Positions 1 through 6,772 of a stretch of 7,998 nucleotides of DNA are shown here, one piece after another. Location of the stretch: the NCBI GenBank assembly GCA_002684935.1, contig NYWC01000053.1, positions 40,677 to 48,674 on the forward strand, read 5' to 3'. The notes below the pieces were generated by a model. The model was not told where the DNA came from, made no database searches, and was given only the letters and a program-made list of their open reading frames with translations. The translations under genes were made by a program, and so were the position numbers. This stretch comes from Gammaproteobacteria bacterium. GTDB taxonomy: Bacteria > Pseudomonadota > Gammaproteobacteria > Pseudomonadales > Pseudohongiellaceae. Numbering within the stretch: the stretch's first letter is position 1; each line of letters opens with the position of its first letter.

Positions 1-1035
1 GGCTACAGTCAGGCAGTTGCTATTGGCAATATCCTGCAGCGGCAATACAGCACCAACCTGCGAGTGATTCCCGGTCGCAACGATGTCTCTCGCCTAGCAA
101 CCCTGCGCGCTGGCCGCGTTCATTTTTCTGCTGGGGGTTCAGAGTCTGTATACGCTCAGGAAGGGATTCTGAATTTCGCCTCCAAAATCTGGGGGCCGCA
201 ACCGGTGCGGGCTATTCTGTCCAATTACTCCGACGCCTGCTCATTTACGTTTGCCACAGCTGCTGATGCCAACATCATGAGCATCGCTGACATGCGTGGT
301 AAACGCATGACCTTTGTGCAGGGTGCGCCTTCCCTTAACAATGCGACCGCAGCATTGCTATCCTATGCCAACTTGACTTGGGACGATGTCGTGCCGGTAG
401 AAGTGGGGGGCTACAACGCTTCAATTGATGCCGTGTTAAATGGGCGAGCTGACGCCGCTGGAGGTGCATGTAATTCCCCGCCTTTTCTGAGAATCGAGGC
501 ATCTCCGCGGGGACTACGTTGGCCTGAGCTACCCCATGCCGATGCAGAAGCCGTCGCCAGAGTTCGCGCTCGATTACCCTGGTATGTGCCTCATGTAGCT
601 ATTGAGGGACCAACTATTGGTGCGGAAGGCATCGAGGTGTTCTCTTCGGCTTATCCATTCCTCGTTGCGCTGGATAGCTCTGACGAGACCCTGGTGTACA
701 GCATGGTTAAAGTCATGCTCGAACATTTCGATGAATTCAAAGGGAATGCACCTGGCGCTAATGGTTGGGCAATTGATCGGCAGAAATTCGATCAGGCCTT
801 CGTACCCTATCATCCCGGTGCAATTCGTTATTTTAAGGAAATCGGAATCTGGAGCGATGCCGCGGAACGCACCCATCAAGCTAACTTGCATCGACAGCAG
901 GTGCTGCAGGATGCCTGGGACGCTTACTTGCCAGGCGCCCCGGAAGGCTACGATGCGTTTGAGCAGGGGTGGTTAGGGGCAAGAGAATCATCGCTGGCAG
1001 CAGCCGGATTAATTACGCTCGGTGAGGGTCTGTGA
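1..1035 (+). CDS. TAXI family TRAP transporter solute-binding protein (5' end missing)
   Basis: The reading frame is open from base 1 to the TGA at 1033-1035, giving 344 residues with no start in view. The signal peptide and first strand lie upstream of the window. The protein should capture an organic anion in the periplasm and hand it to the TRAP permease encoded next. The TAXI-type pattern is visible in order: an N-terminal GYSQAVAIGN helix, the segment VIPGRNDVSRLATLRAGRVHF (a two-residue variant of the usual 'x-L-x-x-L-x-x-G-x-x-D' region), then ADMRGKRMTFVQG, the middle domain with NASIDAVLNGRADAAG, and a late stretch (YHPGAIRYFKEIGIW) matching the C-terminal helix of TAXI proteins. The internal ATG-like or GTG codons near 64 are not the true start, because homologous sequence continues upstream. 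The pairing with a fused permease is typical of TAXI systems. The ligand is unknown. Confidence 0.88.
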   Translation, partial: GYSQAVAIGNILQRQYSTNLRVIPGRNDVSRLATLRAGRVHFSAGGSESVYAQEGILNFASKIWGPQPVRAILSNYSDACSFTFATAADANIMSIADMRGKRMTFVQGAPSLNNATAALLSYANLTWDDVVPVEVGGYNASIDAVLNGRADAAGGACNSPPFLRIEASPRGLRWPELPHADAEAVARVRARLPWYVPHVAIEGPTIGAEGIEVFSSAYPFLVALDSSDETLVYSMVKVMLEHFDEFKGNAPGANGWAIDRQKFDQAFVPYHPGAIRYFKEIGIWSDAAERTHQANLHRQQVLQDAWDAYLPGAPEGYDAFEQGWLGARESSLAAAGLITLGEGL

Positions 1036-1054
1036 AGGCCTTTATGTATTTGGT

Positions 1055-3052
1055 ATGAGCAACGAGCCGGAAAGCGTCGAAAAAAACCCAAAGTCAGTAG
1101 CGCGCTTACGCTATCGCGAGCTGTCCGAAAGATGGCGTGCTGTGATGGCATTCATGACAGCCTGCGCAATCATTCTCGCTATTAACCAGATTTTTAATCT
1201 CGGTTTCTTTGTTGGCTATGTCATGCTCGATAGCCGCTATATGTATCTCATCACCGGAGTGATGCTTTGCATGGTGTTTATTACTTTTCCTGCCAGTAAA
1301 CACAGCCCATCCCATGTGCCCTGGTACGACATCGCAGTCATGGTAATAATCGCCGCTATTTTTTCCTACTACGCCTACTATGCGGAGCGCATCGTGTTGG
1401 AGGCATGGGAATATGCTGCGCCCGATCTTGGTGTGTGGCTGGCGATGCTGACCTGGGTAATTGTGCTGGAGGCTGGCCGCCGCGCGGGAGGCTGGCCGGT
1501 GTTTGCTATCGTCCTGCTATTCTCGCTCTATCCAACCTTTGCCGATTCCCTTCCCACGGTCATCGCTGCTCTGAGTATACCTATCCAGGATGTGGCCATA
1601 TTTCATGTTCTGGGTGAGGAGAGTTTGTTTGGGATACCCATGCGGGTATTTGCCCAGCTGGTGTTTGGTTTTCTGATTTTCGGGATCTCGCTGCAGTTTA
1701 CTGGGGGCGGTCCATTTTTCATAAACCTGGCCTTCGCATTGCTTGGGCATCTGCGCGGTGGCCCGGCCAAGGTGTCGATTTTTTCCAGTGGCCTGATGGG
1801 CTCCATGAGCGGTGGTCCAATCTCCAATGTGCTGACTACGGGACCTCTCTCCATACCTGCGATGCGCCGCATTGGATTTAGCAAGGAATATGCCTCCGGC
1901 GTTGAGGCCTGTGCCTCTACAGGTGGCGTATTTATGCCTCCGATCATGGGTGCGACAGCTTTTGTTATGGCCAGTTTTTTAAACGTCAGCTACGTCACGG
2001 TGGCGATCGCTGCGATTGTGCCCTCACTGCTTTACTTTTTTGGCCTGTATATGCAAATAGATGCTTACGCGGCGCGCAATGGTTTAAGTGGGCTTCCGAA
2101 AGAGGAGTTGCCTAAATTGAAGACTGTCTTTAAAGAGGGCTGGTATTTTATTGCTGTGTTTGCCGCTTTAATCTGGATGCTTGTCTATCTGCAGCGTGAG
2201 GCTGTCGCGCCTTTTTACGCTACAGGCTTGTTGCTGGTTATTAACCAATTCACTACGCATAAGCTTGACCTGCCCAAGCTCATGCAGCTGGTGGCCGGTA
2301 TGGGTAAGCTGCTGGCGGAGCTGGCAGGAATTCTCGCTGCCATCGGCCTGATCATTGGCGGGCTGGCAGTTACCGGAATCGCCGGTACTATCGCCAATGA
2401 CCTGGTTTACATCGCCGGTGACAATGTCCTGGTCCTACTGATTATGGGTGCACTTACTTCGTTCATACTGGGTATCGGAATGACAGTGACCGCTGCCTAT
2501 ATCTTTCTGGCCATCGTGCTGGTGCCAGCGCTCACTAATTCGGGGCTAGATCCCCTGGCCAGCCACATGTTCGTGATGTATTGGGGTATGTTGAGTTTTA
2601 TTACGCCGCCGGTAGCGCTAGCGGCGTTCGCAGCGGCCTCGGTTGCGCAGGTATCACCAATGCGTGCGGGTGTCGAAGCCATGCGGCTGGGCGCAATCAT
2701 CTATTTCGTGCCGTTTTTCTTTGTATTCAATCCTGCCTTGCTGCTGCAGGGTTCCTTGCTGGAAAACCTGCAGGCGCTGTCCACTGCCCTGATTGGGGTT
2801 GCCCTGGTGTCTGCTGCATTACAGGGCTATCTGATTGGCGTAGGGGATTTGGGCAGGGGCGCAGCTGCAGTTCTGGTGAGAGTGATGACGGCCGTCTCCG
2901 GGCTCACCCTGGCGTTGCCAGCAGGCGGCCTGTTTGGGTTCAGCCAGGTTTTGCTGATAGTAGTTGCAGCTTTCGCGATTGCCGTTGCCGTGATCCTTCA
3001 CAGACTGGTGGTGGCGCCGGGACTCGAGCCTGTCCAAGGCGTTTCGCCCTGA
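1055..3052 (+). CDS. TRAP transporter permease, fused DctQ/DctM (4TM/12TM) type
   Basis: This 665-residue inner-membrane protein is the fused small and large permease of a TAXI-TRAP secondary transporter, which typically uses a sodium gradient to import organic anions. After a charged cytoplasmic N-terminus (1-28), hydrophobic segments follow at roughly 30-55, 62-79, 90-110, 125-139 and 147-163 (DctQ-like part). The DctM-like part starts near 190. Family signatures are GSMSGGPISNVLTTG (249-263), the following IPAMRRIGF, GGVFMPPIMGATAF (290-303) and MLSFITPPVALAAFAAA (512-528), which normally reads GVLADITPPVA. Total length fits the family. The ATG at 1055 is preferred, 19 bases after the binding protein stop. 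A GTG at 1022 would add 11 residues and overlap the upstream gene. Neither start has a well-placed ribosome-binding site: GAAGG at 1034-1038 is too far from 1055. Confidence 0.93.
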   Translation: MSNEPESVEKNPKSVARLRYRELSERWRAVMAFMTACAIILAINQIFNLGFFVGYVMLDSRYMYLITGVMLCMVFITFPASKHSPSHVPWYDIAVMVIIAAIFSYYAYYAERIVLEAWEYAAPDLGVWLAMLTWVIVLEAGRRAGGWPVFAIVLLFSLYPTFADSLPTVIAALSIPIQDVAIFHVLGEESLFGIPMRVFAQLVFGFLIFGISLQFTGGGPFFINLAFALLGHLRGGPAKVSIFSSGLMGSMSGGPISNVLTTGPLSIPAMRRIGFSKEYASGVEACASTGGVFMPPIMGATAFVMASFLNVSYVTVAIAAIVPSLLYFFGLYMQIDAYAARNGLSGLPKEELPKLKTVFKEGWYFIAVFAALIWMLVYLQREAVAPFYATGLLLVINQFTTHKLDLPKLMQLVAGMGKLLAELAGILAAIGLIIGGLAVTGIAGTIANDLVYIAGDNVLVLLIMGALTSFILGIGMTVTAAYIFLAIVLVPALTNSGLDPLASHMFVMYWGMLSFITPPVALAAFAAASVAQVSPMRAGVEAMRLGAIIYFVPFFFVFNPALLLQGSLLENLQALSTALIGVALVSAALQGYLIGVGDLGRGAAAVLVRVMTAVSGLTLALPAGGLFGFSQVLLIVVAAFAIAVAVILHRLVVAPGLEPVQGVSP

Positions 3053-3061
3053 TAGAGTCCG

Positions 3062-3107
3062 GCAAAGATTGACCCAGATTGGCTCTGGCCTATGCCAAGA
3101 TCTTTGC
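3062..3107 (+). other. two-part hairpin downstream of the TRAP permease gene
   Basis: A perfect 8-base inverted repeat, GCAAAGAT (3062-3069) and ATCTTTGC (3100-3107), encloses a second one, TTGGC (3079-3083) and GCCAA (3094-3098). Together they form a stem with an 8-base bulge and a 10-base loop. It begins about 10 bases after the permease stop, so it could end or attenuate transcription or protect the transporter mRNA 3' end. No T-run follows (GATTGAGTGAAG), so it is not a standard intrinsic terminator. An alternative pairing of AGAT (3076-3079) with ATCT (3100-3103) is possible. Confidence 0.4.
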
Positions 3108-3194
3108 GATTGAGTGAAGTCGACAGATAGCCAATGCCGATGCTGACGCTGGACTTGCTCTGGAGGAGCTCGGGTTCCTGAGTTTGCTTAAGCC

Positions 3195-3225
3195 CTGCAA
3201 CTGGTTTAGCTTTGGGAGCTATAGA
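3195..3225 (+). promoter_or_regulatory. weak candidate promoter before the rhodanese gene
   Basis: TATAGA at 3220-3225 matches four of six bases of the -10 consensus, but the best upstream hexamer (CTGCAA, 3195-3200) is a poor -35. A start near 3232 would leave a leader of only about 11 bases. The rest of the 190-base gap (3053-3242) holds only the hairpin described separately and no credible gene. Confidence 0.2.
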
Positions 3226-3242
3226 TTATCGGGAAACCTACT

Positions 3243-3650
3243 ATGCTAAAGATGACTCGCGGTGTGAACGCTCTCGTTAAAGACGCCGAGGCCACCGTTA
3301 CCACTTTGACCCCTGCCGAGGTGCAGGATCGTCTGGGAGAGGCAGGGCTTATCCTCGTCGACTTGCGTGATATTCGGGAATTGAAAAGGGATGGTCGTAT
3401 TCCGGGCTCTATGCATGTGCCCCGCGGGATGCTGGAATTCTGGATCGACCCACAGAGTCCTTATTACCGCAAGGAATTTGACCAAGCGGAGTCCCTTATC
3501 CTTTATTGCAACAAGGGCTCAAGGTCAGCGCTGGCGGCGCAGTCGCTGCAAACCATGGGCATGGAAAGCGTGGCACATATGGCCGGCGGGTTGACCCGCT
3601 GGAAAGATGAAATAGGACAGCTTGAGCCGCTGCCAGAGCGACGCAACTAG
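3243..3650 (+). CDS. single-domain rhodanese-like protein
   Basis: A 135-residue cytoplasmic protein with one rhodanese domain, the fold that moves a sulfane sulfur through a cysteine persulfide. The domain runs from about 20 to 125. It shows the first signature, LILVDLRD (36-43), with RIPGSMHVPRGMLEF (52-66) after it. The active loop CNKGSR (Cys89 to Arg94) has the six-residue length typical of sulfurtransferases. The C-terminal signature is MAGGLTRWK. The catalytic cysteine is present, so the protein should be active. There is no signal peptide or membrane segment. The ATG at 3243 has GGGA at 3231-3234, eight bases upstream. An in-frame ATG at 3252 is possible but less well placed. The donor and acceptor cannot be told from sequence, and no sulfur-pathway gene is next to it, so its link to the neighbours is unclear. 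Confidence 0.92.
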   Translation: MLKMTRGVNALVKDAEATVTTLTPAEVQDRLGEAGLILVDLRDIRELKRDGRIPGSMHVPRGMLEFWIDPQSPYYRKEFDQAESLILYCNKGSRSALAAQSLQTMGMESVAHMAGGLTRWKDEIGQLEPLPERRN

Positions 3651-3685
3651 CCTGGCCCCGCTGGACGATTGCCCCCGCTACTGGC

Positions 3686-3691
3686 TATGAT
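3686..3691 (+). promoter_or_regulatory. possible -10 element before the VOC gene
   Basis: TATGAT matches the -10 consensus at five of six bases and lies 26 bases before the ATG at 3718. It would give a short leader carrying the ribosome-binding site. No good -35 is found at 16-18 bases upstream: TTGCCC at 3669-3674 is only 11 bases away. An activator-dependent promoter or chance are both possible. Confidence 0.25.
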
Positions 3692-3703
3692 GCGAATCTG
3701 TTT

Positions 3704-3708
3704 GGGGG
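3704..3708 (+). promoter_or_regulatory. ribosome-binding site that fixes the VOC protein start
   Basis: GGGGG lies nine bases before the ATG at 3718, a workable Shine-Dalgarno position. A longer in-frame start, TTG at 3709, would abut this purine tract directly, so the ATG is chosen. A matching CCCCC at 3672-3676 could pair with it and mask it, but only over five bases. Confidence 0.45.
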
Positions 3709-3717
3709 TTGTGTATC

Positions 3718-4818
3718 ATGACAAGAATAAATAATTCAGAATCAAGCAGCACAATTAATCCTGCCGCAGCAAGCCGCGAGTCAGATCAAATTTTCACAGG
3801 TCTGGATCGGAGACGTTTCCTCAAATACTTATCCTTAATGGCCGTGACGCCGCCGGCTCTGGCCCAAGCTTTAGTGCCCGTGGCTGTGCAAAAGATCCAT
3901 TCATTTGACATCCGAGTATCGGACGTCAACCGCTCCCTGAAGTTCTATCAGGACCTCTTCGGTGCCCCGCTTCAGGCGCGCAGGGGGGAGCAAGTTATGC
4001 TTCGAGTTGGGGACGGGCCTCACTTCTTTTCCCTGTCGCCGGTTGCTGCTGGAGAGCAGCCTGGCTTCAGCCATATTGGCCTGAGCGTGGCTGACTTTAA
4101 TGTGGATCGCGTGCGCTCCCAGCTGGAAAATTTTGGCATTCGCCAGGCAAGTTCGCCGCAGAGACTGGAAGACAGATTAGCGTTGGCATCAACATCCTGG
4201 GTAAAAGAATATGGGGCAACTCGAGAGCTCTATTTTGCGGATCGTGAAGGCATTATTTACCACCTAAGCAGTGAAGCCTATTGCGGCGGCTCGGGCGTGT
4301 TGGGTGAGACTTGTTCGAATGCAGAGGCCGCGCCAAGTTCAGGCATGCTTCGCCTGGTGGATTACAGCCACTTTACCAATTTCATGGGCAACCGCGATCG
4401 CGCCAATGACTTTTTTACCATGGCTTTTGGGAAGTCTTACCAGGCCTACCAGGGCTCAACTTCTCCAGTAATCGGAGTTGGTGACGGTATTCAGTTTCTG
4501 ATGTATGTCGGAGGTGATACCCCAGGTACACCAGAGGCGCCTGGCCGCATCGATCACGTCTGTTTCAGCGTTACCAACTTTGATGTGGAGACTATCCTCG
4601 CGCAATTGACTGACTATGGACTTACTGCTCGGGAGGATCCCAGCGATACTCAAGCTATGATGCACTGGATTAGTATGCGCATGCCGAATCGAGGTGGTGC
4701 CGAGGGTGGAACGCCGGAACTCTATTTTAGCGATCCTGATGGTATTCGAATTCAGCTGCAGGATACTGGCTATTGTGGTGGCACAGGTTACCTGGGCGAT
4801 GACTGTCCGCCACTTTAA
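3718..4818 (+). CDS. Tat-exported protein with two VOC (glyoxalase/extradiol dioxygenase fold) domains
   Basis: This 366-residue protein starts with a long polar leader, then a twin-arginine motif RRRFLK (31-36), a short hydrophobic stretch and an Ala-Leu-Ala-Gln cleavage region near 49-51. It is therefore probably exported folded to the periplasm. Two VOC units follow, about 57-187 and 212-350. Unit 1 carries His61, His119 and Glu170 in the positions of the 2-His-1-Glu metal triad of extradiol dioxygenases. Unit 2 carries His280 and Glu334 at equivalent places. Its first-strand His218 is one residue out of register with His61 in an ungapped comparison, so its site is less certain. Both units contain an ELYF-x-D-x-[ED]-GI segment and end in the same tail, YCGG-[ST]-G-x-LG-x-x-C (Cys189/199 and Cys353/363). 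This indicates internal duplication and suggests possible disulfides. The substrate is unknown. Lyase, isomerase, dioxygenase and binding-only roles all remain possible. Confidence 0.88.
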   Translation: MTRINNSESSSTINPAAASRESDQIFTGLDRRRFLKYLSLMAVTPPALAQALVPVAVQKIHSFDIRVSDVNRSLKFYQDLFGAPLQARRGEQVMLRVGDGPHFFSLSPVAAGEQPGFSHIGLSVADFNVDRVRSQLENFGIRQASSPQRLEDRLALASTSWVKEYGATRELYFADREGIIYHLSSEAYCGGSGVLGETCSNAEAAPSSGMLRLVDYSHFTNFMGNRDRANDFFTMAFGKSYQAYQGSTSPVIGVGDGIQFLMYVGGDTPGTPEAPGRIDHVCFSVTNFDVETILAQLTDYGLTAREDPSDTQAMMHWISMRMPNRGGAEGGTPELYFSDPDGIRIQLQDTGYCGGTGYLGDDCPPL

Positions 4819-4847
4819 GCCGTAAGCCATGCGTGTCTGAAAATGAA

Positions 4848-4879
4848 TTGACTTAACGCGTTGAATAGAAAGCTGTAAA
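4848..4879 (+). promoter_or_regulatory. candidate promoter before the aldo/keto reductase gene
   Basis: TTGACT at 4848-4853 matches five of six -35 bases, but the nearest -10-like hexamer, TGTAAA (4874-4879), matches only four of six at a wide 20-base spacing. An 8-base palindrome, AACGCGTT (4855-4862), sits between them, where a regulator could bind. This lies in the 87-base gap after the VOC gene, which has no visible terminator. Confidence 0.28.
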
Positions 4880-4905
4880 CACTAGGAGTGGTAAAAACAA
4901 GGAAT

Positions 4906-5925
4906 ATGGAATATCGATATATTGGCAATAGTGGTCTTCGGGTAACCCCCATTTGCATGGGCACCATGGGCTTTGGTACCTGGAGCGACAAGAATGAATC
5001 TTTCCGCATTCTGGATACGGCATTTGATCGCGGCATCAATTTCTATGACACGGCAGAAGTCTACCCGGTACCGCCAACCGTTGAGCTGGCGGGGCTGACT
5101 GAAGAAATTTTTGGTCAGTGGATCAAAACCAAGCCGCGTGATGCATTAATCCTGGCGACTAAGGTAGCTGGTGCTGCATCCGGTTGGTTCGTACCACCTA
5201 TTCGGCAAGGCTTTACTGCAATTGATCGCCATCATGTAGAAGCAGCGATCGAGGGCAGTCTGCGACGGCTTGGTGTTGACTACATTGATCTTTACCAGGT
5301 GCACTGGCCAGACACGGTGGTACCAATTGATGAATCCATGGAGGCGCTGGATCGACTGGTTGAGGCTGGCAAGGTTCGTTATCTCGGCACGTCAAATGAC
5401 AGCGCCTATGGTTTGACCAAGGCAAATACGGTGGCCGACTACGAGGGCTGGTCCCGATTCCAGTCCATTCAAAATAATTTCTCCCTGCTTAACCGCCGAT
5501 TTTTGGATGAATTGGCCAATGTTTGTCTACAGGAGCAGGTGTCACTGTTACCCTATTCACCCATTGGCGGCGGAATTCTATCCGGGAAATATAACGCAGT
5601 TGAAATGCCCGCAAATTCGAGATTCGCCGAATATCAACAGGCCAGCGAACAAAGGCAGCGGGCGATGGCAGATCGTTTTCTCAACGACGGTACTCTCGCC
5701 AGTACTGCCAGCTATCTTGAAATAGCAGATGCAGCGGGTTTGGCGCCAGTCACCCTGGCAACTGCATGGAGTATGCAGCATGATTTCGTCGCGTCTACCA
5801 TCATTGGGGCGCGCACGGCGGAACAGTTGGTAGATTCTCTGGCCGCACTAGATGTCACGCTTGACGAAGACGTTCTCCAACAGTGCGACGAGGTCCATGC
5901 GCAAATACTTTATCCCATGGGTTAG
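4906..5925 (+). CDS. NADP(H)-dependent aldo/keto reductase, Tas-like
   Basis: A 339-residue soluble TIM-barrel oxidoreductase that reduces aldehydes or ketones with NADPH. It starts MEYRYIGNSGLRV, the usual beginning for the family. The catalytic tetrad is complete: Asp48, Tyr53, Lys86 and His133 (in YQVHWPD). Cofactor contacts are visible at GTSN (161-164), IQNNFSLLNR (188-197), LLPYSPIGGGILSGKY (214-229) and the late STIIGARTAEQL (297-308). The segments AEVYPVPP, GLTEEIFGQWI and QVHWPDT resemble E. coli Tas more than classic monomeric aldose reductases. The ATG at 4906 is chosen because the family begins there. AAGGA (4899-4903) is rather close to it. A GTG at 4888 would add six unconserved residues and overlaps the better purine tract TAGGAG. 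The 3' end overlaps the next gene by 29 bases. The substrate is not determinable. Confidence 0.93.
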   Translation: MEYRYIGNSGLRVTPICMGTMGFGTWSDKNESFRILDTAFDRGINFYDTAEVYPVPPTVELAGLTEEIFGQWIKTKPRDALILATKVAGAASGWFVPPIRQGFTAIDRHHVEAAIEGSLRRLGVDYIDLYQVHWPDTVVPIDESMEALDRLVEAGKVRYLGTSNDSAYGLTKANTVADYEGWSRFQSIQNNFSLLNRRFLDELANVCLQEQVSLLPYSPIGGGILSGKYNAVEMPANSRFAEYQQASEQRQRAMADRFLNDGTLASTASYLEIADAAGLAPVTLATAWSMQHDFVASTIIGARTAEQLVDSLAALDVTLDEDVLQQCDEVHAQILYPMG

Positions 5926-6706
5926 TCTCTGTCTGCTCCTGCCTGACTGGGCTAATGCGCAACAGGTTCACATCAGCCACTGCCTGAGGGCTTGCCCCAC
6001 TGTTTCCCATCAGGGCAACGAGGTTGCCTTGCATCACTTATATGCCGCTTCTATAGCGCCGCAAACAGGATCAGTGGAGTGGGTAGCATACAGGGTCTTG
6101 CCTGATTCTGTTGGCGTGGCTTCGTTGCTGCCAAGGTATTGGCTGGAAGATGAGTTGCTGGATGCCGAAGTCAGGCTGCAGATTAGCTTGCCAGCCGCGA
6201 ACTTTGTGCAGCCAGATCTGAGTGGCGCCCAGGATCGGGAGTATCGTATCAGTGAAGTGCAGCTGGTATCAGAAGATCGGGGAAGGTTGGCGCCCTTGAC
6301 GAGTTTTGCCGGCACACCATACTGGGCTGAATTAAACCTGTTGAGCAATATGTCCGCGTTGCCGCAACCGCTTCGCGTAGGTGCTTGGTCGGGTTTGGAT
6401 CAGGCGATCAATGAACTTGCCGCGCTGGGGCCAACACTCTATGTTGTCACTGGCCCCATTACAGCTGATGATGACAGAGACACGGACACAAAAGGTAACG
6501 GGATAGGTTTTTTCAAGGCTGTCAGTGATGGTGAAAATGTGGCGACATTCCTGTTTGATGTTGGGTTGCCGCCGCATACGCATTTCTGCGCGCAACTCAG
6601 CAGGCTTGAAACAGTTGAGAGTGCTGTGTCCCTGACATTGTTTCCAGGTATAGAATCTCGACAGGGAAGAGAGCTGATTTCTCTGCTGGGATGTGGCAAT
6701 CGCTAA
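5897..6706 (+). CDS. secreted DNA/RNA non-specific endonuclease-fold protein with altered active site
   Basis: A 269-residue protein whose first 21 residues form a clear Sec signal peptide, with cleavage likely after ANA (19-21). The rest follows the NUC (beta-beta-alpha metal) endonuclease family: CLRACPT, HHLYAASIAPQTGSVEWVAYRV (46-67), EDRGRLAPLTSF (126-137), ELNLLSNM (145-152), GAWSGLDQAINEL (162-174), LYVVTGPI (181-188), GFFKAVSDG (204-212) and a terminal TLFPGIE. The hallmark DRGH is DRGR here (127-130), so the general-base histidine is Arg130 (codon AGG, 6284-6286). The metal-binding Asn, nine residues after the first motif Asn (Asn151), is Arg160, and the following Glu is Asp168. Nuclease activity is therefore doubtful. 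The ATG at 5897 is chosen because it begins the signal peptide. An upstream in-frame ATG (5852) would bury it. GAGG at 5890-5893 is the only nearby ribosome site. The first 29 bases overlap the reductase gene. Confidence 0.8.
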   Translation: MRKYFIPWVSLCLLLPDWANAQQVHISHCLRACPTVSHQGNEVALHHLYAASIAPQTGSVEWVAYRVLPDSVGVASLLPRYWLEDELLDAEVRLQISLPAANFVQPDLSGAQDREYRISEVQLVSEDRGRLAPLTSFAGTPYWAELNLLSNMSALPQPLRVGAWSGLDQAINELAALGPTLYVVTGPITADDDRDTDTKGNGIGFFKAVSDGENVATFLFDVGLPPHTHFCAQLSRLETVESAVSLTLFPGIESRQGRELISLLGCGNR

Positions 6707-6772
6707 ATCAGGCTTTGCTATCAATTACGCTTCCAATCAGACTAACTTCTTATTTATTTCGCGAGTTTAAGC

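Noticed and set aside
1603..1947. 114-residue open frame on the - strand
   Set aside because: It is antisense to the conserved core of the TRAP permease and shows no recognisable domain.
2581..3072. 163-residue open frame on the + strand
   Set aside because: It lies wholly inside the TRAP permease gene in another frame, has no domain pattern and no ribosome site; the permease frame carries the family signatures.
3133..3180. Tiny 15-codon open frame in the gap before the rhodanese gene
   Set aside because: It has no ribosome site or recognisable peptide signature and is expected by chance in a gap of this length.
3672..3708. CCCCC/GGGGG pairing that could hide the VOC ribosome site (switch-like)
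   Set aside because: Only five base pairs with a 27-base loop and no extension on either side; too weak to call a regulatory structure.
6332..6724. 130-residue and neighbouring open frames on the - strand
   Set aside because: They mirror the nuclease-fold gene, whose signal peptide and motifs are on the + strand; the opposite translations resemble nothing.
6725..6756. Possible promoter in the AT-rich gap before the hydrolase gene
   Set aside because: TATTTA (6751-6756) resembles a -10 box, but the best -35-like hexamer (TTACGC, 6725-6730) is 20 bases away and weak; AT-rich composition alone explains the match.
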